A DNA stretch of 64,000 nt from assembly GCA_031082155.1 (NCBI GenBank), contig JAVHLL010000003.1, forward strand, positions 50,875 through 114,874, in the 5' to 3' direction. Source of the stretch: Thermodesulfovibrionales bacterium. GTDB taxonomy: Bacteria; Nitrospirota; Thermodesulfovibrionia; Thermodesulfovibrionales; SM23-35. Under the pieces are notes generated by a model. The model saw only the letters and a list, made by a program, of their open reading frames with translations, was not told the DNA's origin and did not search any database. A program made the translations under genes and the position numbers. This document shows, in pieces, positions 51,375 to 60,577 of the stretch. Each line of letters starts with the position of its first letter. The stretch's first letter is position 1.

Positions 51375-52689
51375 GATCTGTTAAAGGTATGTGACCACAT
51401 TCGTCTATATTAATACGTATACTTTGTCCAATATTTTCTTTAAGAACATTCAAAATCTCTATGAGCTCTCTATTCGAAAAATACTGATTTTTTACTATTC
51501 TTAAAGTAATGCTATTAATATCATTCTGAATAATTTGATACTGATCAATGCCGCGTAAATTTCTAAATCTTGCAGGGAAAAAGATTGCAGGGACATAGTT
51601 ACCATCCAAGGTTTGTAAAAAGTCCTGAGTTCTCCCTTCCAAACTTTGAATAATTTTTAGCCCCCTGCCACATTTACATGTTCTGGCAGCTATTACCCCG
51701 GTATCTCCATTCTTGTATCGAATAAATGGCATCGAATAATTATCCAAATCGGTTATTGTCATTTCGCCCAATCTATTTATTGCCTGATTGCCCAGTGAAT
51801 CGGTAATTTCAACCATTAACCGTTCGTCACAAATATGTTTATTATGATATTCGCATTCGTAGGCAATAGAACCAACTTCATTACATCCATAATAATCAAA
51901 AACAATGCCACTAAATTGCTTTTCTAAAAACATTCTTTGAAAATCATATAACATTTCTGCAGTAGAAAAAATAACCGGTATTTGAATATCATTTAATTCG
52001 TAATTAAGACAAATCGTTGCGATACGATATAAATTAGAAGCATACCCAATCAAAGAAAATGGTTTAATATTTTTAATCTGATTCATGTATTTAATTATTT
52101 GCAATTCTTTTGCAAATGCAGGGAAATAATAATTATTTATCAACCTCCCCCTAATTTTACCTAGCATACTTGGCCAATCCGGAGATCTAAAATCTATATT
52201 TCTCTTATCAATTCTATATTTGGCCCATGACATGCCTCTCAGTGAGGCTGCTTCTGTCCAGACAAGTGTTTGCCAGTCTCTAATATATTTGAGAGGCTCT
52301 CCTGTAGTTCCTCCCGTTGAAGCTTTGAAGATTTTTCTATTTTGAATATCTGCAGATATTAGTTTCGTCCAGTTATCACGAATATTAGCTTTGGTGAGAA
52401 CTGGAAAATAATTTATATCCTCAATACTCTTAATATCTTCCGGCTTAATACCTCTATTCTTCATAATATCTTGATAATAGGGAACATTCCGAAATACATG
52501 TGCAATGAGTTTTTTAAGTTTCTTATACTGTAATGCCTTAATGTCATCTTGTGATAACCATTGAGAATTATCAATTTCATTTATTATTTGAATTACTTCG
52601 TTGCCGGCAAATACCCCATATTTCAATTGATATATTGGATATACAATATTTTTATAAAAGATATTTCGAATATAGTGATTTTGGTGCAT
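51328..52689 (-). CDS. CapK/PaaK-like adenylate-forming enzyme
   Basis: About 453 aa from the ATG at 52689, 4 nt after the membrane protein stop. An ORF start 138 nt further upstream would run inside that gene and adds residues unlike the family. Motifs of the phenylacetate-CoA ligase group: STGGTTGEPLKYIRD near residue 115, DYYGCNEVGSIAYEC, MPFIRYKNGDTG and LKIIQSLEGRTQDF. CapK-type members occur in capsule and exopolysaccharide loci and may activate a carboxylate (amino acid or acyl) for sugar decoration; the FemAB-like neighbours fit that idea. Confidence 0.8.
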   Translation of the reverse strand: MHQNHYIRNIFYKNIVYPIYQLKYGVFAGNEVIQIINEIDNSQWLSQDDIKALQYKKLKKLIAHVFRNVPYYQDIMKNRGIKPEDIKSIEDINYFPVLTKANIRDNWTKLISADIQNRKIFKASTGGTTGEPLKYIRDWQTLVWTEAASLRGMSWAKYRIDKRNIDFRSPDWPSMLGKIRGRLINNYYFPAFAKELQIIKYMNQIKNIKPFSLIGYASNLYRIATICLNYELNDIQIPVIFSTAEMLYDFQRMFLEKQFSGIVFDYYGCNEVGSIAYECEYHNKHICDERLMVEITDSLGNQAINRLGEMTITDLDNYSMPFIRYKNGDTGVIAARTCKCGRGLKIIQSLEGRTQDFLQTLDGNYVPAIFFPARFRNLRGIDQYQIIQNDINSITLRIVKNQYFSNRELIEILNVLKENIGQSIRINIDECGHIPLTDRGKTRLVISHLPRDF

Positions 52690-52693
52690 AGTG

Positions 52694-54115
52694 CTAATTT
52701 TCTTTGGAAAGGAAAAAAGGATCAACGTTGCCCATTGTGATAAACCTTGAGGAACTCCATCGGTAGATAATACTTGCCAAGGCAATGTAAATCCAGAAAA
52801 TCCTTTGAAATACAATTGGGTTTCCAATTCCGGTAAGTAATAAGGCTATAAATGCAGATTTTAGAATGCAAATAAGATTACAGAGATATTTATCATTTAG
52901 TTTAGTGAGATACATTGCTGCAGAATTTAAATGTCGTAATGTCTTAAAACATAATATTATGAGGAGGGAAGCACCAATTGCACCGGTACTTACAAATGGT
53001 ACAGATACGATATCATGTCCTGGCCTGCCGTAAATATTGCCAAACTTGTTGTCTGATGTATCTAAGAATTCAAAATTCCCAAATCCTATTCCCAATAACG
53101 GATGTTCAATAAATAAATTTAAGCCTTTAGAAATCATAAGCATCCTAATTCCACTTGAAGAATCCTCAAAAGAAAACGCTCGTTGTTTGATGACATCAAA
53201 TAAAAAAATAGTAACTAAAGATGTTAATAAAACTAATATAATGAATAAAATAGCGAATTGTTTTTTGGTTATATTTTTAAATTTGAAGTTCAGTGCAATG
53301 AATATAAATAAAAAAACACCAAAGCCATATATATTTGTTCTGGATAATGTAAGACCTAAAGAAATAATTGAAGTGAAAAAAAGGAGAATAGAAATTAGTT
53401 TAAGGGAAAGATTCGTTGCATTAAGAGACAGAAACAGTAAAAATGGAATACCGGACAATAACATTACAGCATATCCATTTGGGTTCAATGTTAACCCAGC
53501 TACCCTTGCAATGTGCTCTTCACCCTCATAGAGCACAGTTCCCATTGATTGATCTCCAATTAACAAACTATTATATTGAAGAACCCCTATTAATGATGAT
53601 ATGCCTACCGATAGAGCAATTGTAATTATGATAAGATTTAATTCTTTTTTACTTCTAACAAAATCTTGTACGAAGAAAATCATCATTGTAAGAAGCGTTA
53701 TCGTCAGTGCAATCTTAAGACTCAGCAGCGGATAAGAAGATAATAGCGACGAAGCAAGCATTGAGATTATAAAAAGCAGAGCAATTTTGTTGATATTTAA
53801 TAACTCGAAAAAAATAGTTTGTCTTCTATAGAAATATTTTAAGAACCATCCAAGCGCCACAAGAACTCCGATTAAACGACCTGCAGTTGAAGACAGGGGG
53901 AGAACAATGAAATTGTCAAATTGATTGACAATAATAATGGACAAGAGTCCGTAAAAAGGGCGAAAAATCATTAAGATGAGGACAATTATTCCCATAGAAA
54001 TACCGATCATTACATAAAGACCATCCTGAATATCATGCAATAAAAAGACGACAGCAATCAGGCAGACAATTGGGATTGCAATGATCATCGGTAAGGTATA
54101 TGGACGCTTCATCAT
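52694..54115 (-). CDS. O-antigen polymerase/ligase-like membrane protein (Wzy/WaaL)
   Basis: 473 aa, about 10-12 membrane segments, with a large periplasmic loop and the Wzy_C-type stretch RMLMISKGLNLFIEHPLLGIGFGNF near residues 325-350. Either polymerises repeat units or ligates the chain to lipid A core. In an ABC-transporter locus a ligase or accessory role is more usual than polymerase. Strongly AT-rich. Confidence 0.82.
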   Translation of the reverse strand: MMKRPYTLPMIIAIPIVCLIAVVFLLHDIQDGLYVMIGISMGIIVLILMIFRPFYGLLSIIIVNQFDNFIVLPLSSTAGRLIGVLVALGWFLKYFYRRQTIFFELLNINKIALLFIISMLASSLLSSYPLLSLKIALTITLLTMMIFFVQDFVRSKKELNLIIITIALSVGISSLIGVLQYNSLLIGDQSMGTVLYEGEEHIARVAGLTLNPNGYAVMLLSGIPFLLFLSLNATNLSLKLISILLFFTSIISLGLTLSRTNIYGFGVFLFIFIALNFKFKNITKKQFAILFIILVLLTSLVTIFLFDVIKQRAFSFEDSSSGIRMLMISKGLNLFIEHPLLGIGFGNFEFLDTSDNKFGNIYGRPGHDIVSVPFVSTGAIGASLLIILCFKTLRHLNSAAMYLTKLNDKYLCNLICILKSAFIALLLTGIGNPIVFQRIFWIYIALASIIYRWSSSRFITMGNVDPFFLSKEN

Positions 54116-54147
54116 AAGGAATACTTTTTATTATCTGATATTTTTAA

Positions 54148-55044
54148 TTATAGATCAGCTTTTTTAGATTTAATGATTACTAAGTAAATCCCCCAGAGTA
54201 TCTTCAATAAGTTTCGGAGGTTAAACATTACGCCAGCAATGGTCCAGGGAAGAAACTTGAAAACAACAGGCCAATTTTTTAATCTTATCGCATAATAAAG
54301 AATAACTGATGAGATACGATGCTTCAGAACAGGGTTATTTTTTATTAATGCATTGTACTTTTTCTGAAAGAGCAAAAATCCATCAAGTTTTTTTTGCGGA
54401 TTTACTGAAATTCTATCATTTCCACTAGTCCGGACATAAAGCAAAGTGTCTTTAATATATGCAATCTGTGCCAGTCCAGCAATTCTAACGTATAGATCAC
54501 AATCCTGATAAGCAGGAAAATCATCATCAAAACCTTTAATTTGTTCGAGTAAACTCTTTCTGATAATAACAGAACATGGCGGTCCAATACAGTTTGTGTA
54601 GAGAAGATCCTTCTGAATCCAGCCTTCTTTTTCTGGTGTGATAATTTGGACTTCTTTCATTTTATCAAAATCATAAACTGCGTATCCTGTATATATTAGC
54701 CCCACTATCTTTCCAACATTGTGAATCATGTCATATTGCAATTCTAATTTTTGTGGAAACCATATATCATCATCATCCAAAAAGGCAACCCATTGCCCCA
54801 TCGCTTTAAAAATACCAGCATTCCTCGCTCCTGCCGCACCTTTTTTATGATCATTCACAATAGATTTGATTCTACTATCGGAAAATGCCTTTATGATTTC
54901 TTGAGTGTTATCGGTGGAATGATCATCGATAATAATCAACTCAAAATTATTATAAGTCTGATTCAGGACACTTTGTATTGCCTGGCTCAACAAATTTGCT
55001 CTATTATGTGTAGGGATTATGACGGAGAAAAAAGGATTATGCAT
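54148..55044 (-). CDS. GT2 glycosyltransferase
   Basis: 298 aa, GT-A fold: FSVIIPTHNRANLL, IIDDHSTDNT, AAGARNAGIFKA, VAFLDDDDIW metal motif, and YQDCDLYVRIAG. One C-terminal hydrophobic stretch near 265-290. Follows the gene upstream by 18 nt. Confidence 0.86.
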   Translation of the reverse strand: MHNPFFSVIIPTHNRANLLSQAIQSVLNQTYNNFELIIIDDHSTDNTQEIIKAFSDSRIKSIVNDHKKGAAGARNAGIFKAMGQWVAFLDDDDIWFPQKLELQYDMIHNVGKIVGLIYTGYAVYDFDKMKEVQIITPEKEGWIQKDLLYTNCIGPPCSVIIRKSLLEQIKGFDDDFPAYQDCDLYVRIAGLAQIAYIKDTLLYVRTSGNDRISVNPQKKLDGFLLFQKKYNALIKNNPVLKHRISSVILYYAIRLKNWPVVFKFLPWTIAGVMFNLRNLLKILWGIYLVIIKSKKADL

Positions 55045-55062
55045 TATGTAGTACTCGGAGCA

Positions 55063-56049
55063 TTAATATTTTGCTAGTCGTGCGAGTGATTTTCCATTTC
55101 TCCAAAACCAGCGAATTGAAGGTAATATAGGTGAGAGGAAAGCTAAGAGATGCATATGTGCCGCATACACTGAAAAAGGAAAGCCATTTGCATAATAGCA
55201 CGCGAGTAAATTATTTGCTGTATTACTATCTCCTTTAAGAGCAGCAGCTTTTGAAAGGTGCAATATGCGATGAGCCAGAATAGCTTTTAATGTATGTTGT
55301 AATGATTTGGGACATGCATCCACAATTGCTTTTGGGTTTTTTATATATGGTGCCATGACGAATGGCTTTTTCCCATAGCAATACAAATCTGATGCTTCCG
55401 TATGATAAATAGCAAGTGGCTCTGGAATGATGGCGAAACGTTCATTAAAAATTAGTTTGAAGAAGAAATAAGTATCCTCTCCCCGTGTACATTTATAATC
55501 ATCAAAAAATCCACCCCATTTTCGCGCCACATCGGTTTTGAGTACGGTTGTACATGTCCAGACAAAATTAATTATTTTATTGACGATGTTTACATCGGAT
55601 AAACTATGGGGTTCATAGATACCACATAAATCCTCCATACCAATGTTGTTTCGCTGATATTGTGGTTGTATAATATAACCCGTCCAAACTACTGAAATAT
55701 TTGCCTCTTTATTTTCGAGAAGTTTGAGTGTTCTCTCAAGAAACGACGGATACCATTCATCATCAGCATCCAGAAAAGCTACATATTTACCTTTGGCAGC
55801 AGCTAGCCCTGCGTTACGCGCTGCACCAGGGCCTTTGTTTTCCTGTTTGATAAGGATAATTTTAGGGTTATTGAAATTGAGAACCTTTTCATGACCATCA
55901 TCGGTAGAGCCGTCGTCTACAACAATTACCTCAAGGGGAGGGTAAGTTTGTGCAAATACAGAGGAGAGGGCTCCCTCGATGTATTTTTCTTTGTTATAAA
56001 GTGGAATAACAACCGAAACAGTTCCTTTGTCGTGTTTATCGTCCTTCAT
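55063..56049 (-). CDS. GT2 glycosyltransferase
   Basis: 328 aa: VSVVIPLYNKEKYIEGAL, VVDDGSTDDG, GPGAARNAGLAAAKG, VAFLDADDEW, and RGEDTYFFFKL as the acceptor-side motif. Typical inverting GT2, membrane-associated. 33 nt from the asparagine-synthetase-like gene. Confidence 0.87.
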   Translation of the reverse strand: MKDDKHDKGTVSVVIPLYNKEKYIEGALSSVFAQTYPPLEVIVVDDGSTDDGHEKVLNFNNPKIILIKQENKGPGAARNAGLAAAKGKYVAFLDADDEWYPSFLERTLKLLENKEANISVVWTGYIIQPQYQRNNIGMEDLCGIYEPHSLSDVNIVNKIINFVWTCTTVLKTDVARKWGGFFDDYKCTRGEDTYFFFKLIFNERFAIIPEPLAIYHTEASDLYCYGKKPFVMAPYIKNPKAIVDACPKSLQHTLKAILAHRILHLSKAAALKGDSNTANNLLACYYANGFPFSVYAAHMHLLAFLSPILPSIRWFWRNGKSLARLAKY

Positions 56050-56082
56050 TGAATTTAAAATAGGCAGATTATAAATTATACT

Positions 56083-57831
56083 TCAAATACACTCCCAGTC
56101 GAAGTCCAGACCTGCATCTCTCGCACTTTTTTCAAGCATATATAATCTTTCAAAAAGAAATATTGCCCGCTCGGCACGATATATACCGGCAATTCCAGCA
56201 ACCTTTAAAGGGATGCTCCATTTTTTATTCAGGAGAGATAGGTGTTTGCCATTCCCGGATAAAGGAATAATTTGTCTTGACCATTGTTTTGTGCATCGGG
56301 CACTTTTATGCGATTTGCGTTTCCCGGTAATAAGACTATTTGCATGAGGAATGCGATCCAATGCCGGGAAATATGTCCGAAATATTTTACGATATATATC
56401 CATGTTGAATATAATATAGGCATGGCTCATCTTATAGGAAAGCAGTGACCAACTGTAGAATGGCAGTAAAGCTTCTGCCAATGCGATATGCTGAAGAAAG
56501 TTATTTGAAATGTAGAAACGATGTGTATAATAAAAATCCTGCCAGCCCATAATCTTGCCAATCCTTGATCCCTCACGGACTGCTTTTTCCATCGGAACCC
56601 GGGACCTCATAAGGATTTTCTCTGCAAATTTCTTCTGGAAAAGTCTGCAACAAATCTTCAGGTGCTTGCGTTGAAGCACGTCAACGGGATCATCTTTCCA
56701 TTCTGTCTCATACATTCCCATAAACCTGTCTGAGTCACCCCGGATCAAAGCTTCTCCCATAAATCCGTTAAGCATGGGTATCCCCGGATACTCTTGGGCA
56801 ACTCTGTAAGGAACAAATTTGGAAATAGGAAACCCATCAGCCATATAATGATACACATGATCGTAGATATCCCAAACAGAGCCATGTACCGGAATATTCC
56901 TGAGAGGAATGTTAAGAACCTTGGCCACAGTTTGTGCAATTAAACTGTCTTCTTCAGGAAAGTTGACAGTGAAACAATCGGTGAATATTTTATTCAGCGA
57001 TAAAGCCAATATATACCGGCTATCGTATCCTCCTGAAAGAGCAAGACTGACCCGATGATGATTGGACAGAAGGGTTTTTATGTTCGATGAGACCATCTCA
57101 TGTATTTCTTCAGAAACCATTTCGGGAACGGTTTTCTGTTCTTCTGATTTGAATTCAATATATTTCTTTTCAAGATATTTATCATCCTGAAACAGAACAA
57201 CCGAACCTGGTGGCAGACGATGAAGATCACTGAATAATGTGCCATCAGTACAGTTATACCCATAAGCGATCCATGAACTTACGGAATCATAGTCTATCTT
57301 TCCACCACACAATCCCGAACTCTGCATAGCCCAGATGTCACTGCCGAAAACGATACGACCATTTTTCCTGCCAAGGAACAGTGGACGTATTCCCAGGATG
57401 TCGTTGACAAAAGTTATGCTGTGCTTCCTTGGTTCATCTGTTATGACAATGAACGTACCAATAAGCTCTTTGAAACGGTCATAGCACTCTTCAACAACAG
57501 CTTTTAAACACCATTCCGCAATATCAGGGGAGGGAATCTCTGGATGTGCAGGTATGCCCCAGACATAGGCATATGAGTCATGTTCCCGTGAATAGTAACT
57601 TTGCACAGGTGCTTGATGCGAAGCCGATATGTGTATCTGTCGCGGGGTGCAATCAGCGTTCATCAGTGGTATTGCAGGCTTAACTCCCTTAAAGATAAAA
57701 TCTTTCGTTGGGGTACTTCCGGGCAAAATCTGATAACCGAATATTTGATTCATATAGTTTTCAAACAGCTTATAAATCTGTCCATGAAGGGGCATCCTGA
57801 GAAAGTACGTTTTCCATATATTTTGCAGCAA
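56083..57831 (-). CDS. Asparagine-synthetase-like amidotransferase, without the glutaminase Cys
   Basis: 582 aa. N-terminal about 85-215 resembles a class-II glutaminase fold (FVNDILGIRPLFLGRKNGRIVFGSD) but there is no Met-Cys start, so the nucleophile is missing. C-terminal synthetase domain about 245-480 keeps the PP-loop LALSGGYDSRY. Such proteins in exopolysaccharide loci probably form an amide on a uronic acid or carry out another ATP-dependent modification, taking free ammonia or an amine. The 5' end overlaps the dehydrogenase gene by 62 nt; Met 28 (57750) would remove the overlap but lacks a clear ribosome site. Confidence 0.72.
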   Translation of the reverse strand: MLQNIWKTYFLRMPLHGQIYKLFENYMNQIFGYQILPGSTPTKDFIFKGVKPAIPLMNADCTPRQIHISASHQAPVQSYYSREHDSYAYVWGIPAHPEIPSPDIAEWCLKAVVEECYDRFKELIGTFIVITDEPRKHSITFVNDILGIRPLFLGRKNGRIVFGSDIWAMQSSGLCGGKIDYDSVSSWIAYGYNCTDGTLFSDLHRLPPGSVVLFQDDKYLEKKYIEFKSEEQKTVPEMVSEEIHEMVSSNIKTLLSNHHRVSLALSGGYDSRYILALSLNKIFTDCFTVNFPEEDSLIAQTVAKVLNIPLRNIPVHGSVWDIYDHVYHYMADGFPISKFVPYRVAQEYPGIPMLNGFMGEALIRGDSDRFMGMYETEWKDDPVDVLQRKHLKICCRLFQKKFAEKILMRSRVPMEKAVREGSRIGKIMGWQDFYYTHRFYISNNFLQHIALAEALLPFYSWSLLSYKMSHAYIIFNMDIYRKIFRTYFPALDRIPHANSLITGKRKSHKSARCTKQWSRQIIPLSGNGKHLSLLNKKWSIPLKVAGIAGIYRAERAIFLFERLYMLEKSARDAGLDFDWECI

Positions 57832-59113
57832 AAGGTCTCAGAAGGCGGGATGCTCTAAACTGAAAACTCAACTTGTAGTATTTCCACAAAGCAGGCCTGT
57901 GATTTAAAGATACACCGATATTTTGTTTCCTGTCGCTCCCGGCAAATTGTTCCAGTCTGGACAGATTTCTTTGAGCAATTTCTCGTGCTTTGTGACTTAA
58001 GGAAACGTTTTCTGTTGATGACCTTTCAATCAGTCGGGATATATTGCTGCCAAAACCGTTTTTCATGATCTTTTCGGCACCGGCCCCACTAAATCCCTGC
58101 TCAATCAAGGCATATACCAGGATACCACCGCAGCTGGAAACAAAAGATGGCATATAGTGTATTCCCCTCTCATGCATTATGGATTCCGCTTCTGCCGAAG
58201 CAGCGAGGTTGGCGCCCGGAACCACTACCTTCGATTTTATCTGAGATACATTCTCTTTTGTGATAGTGTAAGGTCCGGCACAGGGGACAAAAATATCTGC
58301 ATCCAACGCCAATAAACTTTCTTTCTTGATAGCATCGGCATGAGAATAAAAATTTACTGCATCATCACCTGATTCTCTTTTCAGTTCCAAAAACCGGCCA
58401 ATGTCTATTCCATCAGGATTATAAAGGCCTCCTTTGATGGTTGAAATGCCTACGATCTTTGCTCCTGCATCAGCAAAGAGTTGGGCTACACATGTACCAA
58501 CCTTTCCGAATCCATCTATGGCCACTCTGGCTCCTGAAAGGTTAAAACTCATACTTTTTGTCAAACATTCAACGCTTATAAGTACAGTAACGGCCGTAAA
58601 GTATCCTGATGCACTGTTATTTGATGCCGGTTTTGTAATGTCTATGCCGGCACCTTTTTTCATGTGGTAAATATCTAGGGAAGAAGTTCCCATATCCTCA
58701 CCGGGGATATACATTCTTTTTATGAGAACAGGCCCTAATTGTTTACCAAAAGCGGTAAAGATGTTTCGTCTTTCTTCATCGCTTGAAAAAGCTCTCCAGA
58801 GAACTCCTGCCTTAGCCCCGCCACAGGGTATATTCAAAAAGGAGAATTTCAATGTCATTTCACGGGCTAAACCGGTCACTTCGTCGAGGGTTAACCCATC
58901 CCTCATCCGCACCCCTCCTATGGAGGGACCGGATAGCACACGATCTATGACTACGTATCCCAGCAATCCCAACTTTTCATCAGCAACTTTTAAAGTTAAG
59001 TGAGCTGGCGAATTCTCTATGGAATGCGTGAGCTCTTTCTCATAGTCAATACTTCCTGCACAAACCTTCTCAGGCAATACCTTTGCCACACTATTTTTAA
59101 TGCTATTTCTCAT
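57770..59113 (-). CDS. Glu/Leu/Phe/Val dehydrogenase family protein
   Basis: 447 aa. N-terminal dimerisation domain with GGVRMRDGLTLDEV, MTLKFSFLNIPCGGAKAG (substrate Lys), and GEDMGTSSLDI. C-terminal Rossmann domain with IDGFGKVGTCVAQLFADAGAKIVG and VPCAGPYTITKEN. It should catalyse reversible NAD(P)-linked amination of a 2-oxo acid, releasing or fixing ammonia. Finding it next to an amidotransferase that lacks glutaminase is suggestive: it might supply ammonia or an amino acid. The last 50 residues look unlike the family and may be altered. Confidence 0.82.
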   Translation of the reverse strand: MRNSIKNSVAKVLPEKVCAGSIDYEKELTHSIENSPAHLTLKVADEKLGLLGYVVIDRVLSGPSIGGVRMRDGLTLDEVTGLAREMTLKFSFLNIPCGGAKAGVLWRAFSSDEERRNIFTAFGKQLGPVLIKRMYIPGEDMGTSSLDIYHMKKGAGIDITKPASNNSASGYFTAVTVLISVECLTKSMSFNLSGARVAIDGFGKVGTCVAQLFADAGAKIVGISTIKGGLYNPDGIDIGRFLELKRESGDDAVNFYSHADAIKKESLLALDADIFVPCAGPYTITKENVSQIKSKVVVPGANLAASAEAESIMHERGIHYMPSFVSSCGGILVYALIEQGFSGAGAEKIMKNGFGSNISRLIERSSTENVSLSHKAREIAQRNLSRLEQFAGSDRKQNIGVSLNHRPALWKYYKLSFQFRASRLLRPFAAKYMENVLSQDAPSWTDL

Positions 59114-59144
59114 GATTACCTGCGGGCAAATGGAAAAGCTAAAA

Positions 59145-59440
59145 CTACATCAACCTCGTAAGTCTCTTGGCCAGCTGTCTGAAAAGAGTCATTATGGTGA
59201 GCATTGGCGGCAGACCCGGAGCTGCCGCCAATACACTGGCATCAGCTATGAATAAGTTCTTGATCTCTGTTTCAAGATTGTGATCTACTACTTCTCCGAT
59301 AGCCGCGGTGCCGCCGGGATGTGCTCCATCGGGGCCTTTGAATTTGATGTGCCGGTGATCAACTCCTGCTTTGGCTAAAATTTCTATAGCCAACGGCAGT
59401 GCTTTATTCAGTATCTTCAGAATCTGTTTGTATTATTTTC
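59145..59440 (-). pseudogene. GMC oxidoreductase C-terminal remnant
   Basis: An open frame of about 82-98 codons matches only the extreme C-terminus of GMC-type FAD oxidoreductases: [20 protein letters not shown], then [21 protein letters not shown]. The FAD-binding N-terminus (about 80 percent of the protein) is absent. Just upstream a ribosome site and ATG open a 12-codon frame ([12 protein letters not shown]) out of frame with the remnant, as if an internal deletion joined the ends of a once complete gene. Confidence 0.65.
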
Positions 59441-59463
59441 ATTGAGAGACTACTCCTAAATCT

Positions 59464-60576
59464 CTATTCAACAAAAACTTCTTCGGCCAGAACTTGCAAA
59501 TATGCACGCCCAAATTTCAAATCCGGTTCAAGATAATTGCCCTCTGCCCATTCGTTCCAGGATTTGATAAACACAATACGCTGTTCTCTTGGTTTTTCAG
59601 CAACCATCTTAAGTTGCTGCCGTACGTGAATCCTGAACAATTCAGGAGTCGATTCATGCAGAACCAGACCGTTCCGGCCGCTACGGGGAGTATTATCCCA
59701 GTTTGGAAGAATACAGGGGAAATTGTCTGCGCAGCCCGGATTACAGGAATCAAGAAAAGGCAGAACTTCTTCATATTTGCAAATCATAGGAAGACGAAGG
59801 ACTCTTCTCTGCCACCATAATCTCAGATGTCTGCGAGGATGCTTCCATGAGGACCAATCCGAAGGGGGTGCTACTGTCATTTTAAACGAACAGTCAAACC
59901 CGTGATCCTGTGGTACCCAGTTCTCATGCCTGCTCGCTTCACCTATAAAATATAATCCTTTGAGACCCTCTTTCAAAGCAAGTTCCCGCCATACCTCGGT
60001 CATTTTTTTGCAGTCAGGGATATCCATTGGGCGATATACAATGAAAAGAGGTTTCTCATCGAGTTTTATATATCGCTTGTCTGAAAATGCAGAGAACAAT
60101 GTGTAAAAATGGGCGATATGATCATCCATGCCAGGATATGTTTGTTTAATTAACATACGGTCAGGGGCACCATGCCAGATACCTGTCCAGGACTGATTTG
60201 CCCATCCGAGGCAGAAGGGGAAGTCCGGCTCTTTTGTACTCAGCATTTCATTTACCTGTCTTTCAAGGATCCTTTTTCCACCGAACCAGTAATGCCAGTA
60301 ACAGAATGCCTCGATTCCGTAGGCCTTTGCCAGGTCAACCTGAGCCTGTCTTGTTTCAGGTACCCTAAGATCATAAAAACCAAGATCAGCGGGAATGCGA
60401 GGCTGATAATGGTCCCGGAACAACGGTTTTGCCCGTGCTACGTTTGTCCATTCGGTAAAGCCTTTTCCCCACCATTCATCATTTTCCGGAATGGGATAGT
60501 ATTGTGGAAGATAAAAGGCGATTAACCTGACCTTTGGTTGTCTCTTGTCTGTTCCTTGAGAATTCTGCGTCGACAT
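59464..60576 (-). CDS. WbsX-family (GH99-like) protein
   Basis: 370 aa from the ATG at 60576, 1 nt after the upstream stop (a TTG 33 nt earlier would overlap that gene). It has the WbsX signature: RLIAFYLPQYYPIPENDEWWGKGFTEWTNVARA in two blocks, GIEAFCYWHYWFGGKRILE, FCLGWANQSWTGIWHG, and IKSWNEWAEGNYLEPD. Members lie in O-antigen loci and are related to endo-mannosidase-type GH99; whether they trim or transfer is unsettled. Confidence 0.87.
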   Translation of the reverse strand: MSTQNSQGTDKRQPKVRLIAFYLPQYYPIPENDEWWGKGFTEWTNVARAKPLFRDHYQPRIPADLGFYDLRVPETRQAQVDLAKAYGIEAFCYWHYWFGGKRILERQVNEMLSTKEPDFPFCLGWANQSWTGIWHGAPDRMLIKQTYPGMDDHIAHFYTLFSAFSDKRYIKLDEKPLFIVYRPMDIPDCKKMTEVWRELALKEGLKGLYFIGEASRHENWVPQDHGFDCSFKMTVAPPSDWSSWKHPRRHLRLWWQRRVLRLPMICKYEEVLPFLDSCNPGCADNFPCILPNWDNTPRSGRNGLVLHESTPELFRIHVRQQLKMVAEKPREQRIVFIKSWNEWAEGNYLEPDLKFGRAYLQVLAEEVFVE

Positions 60577-60577
60577 T

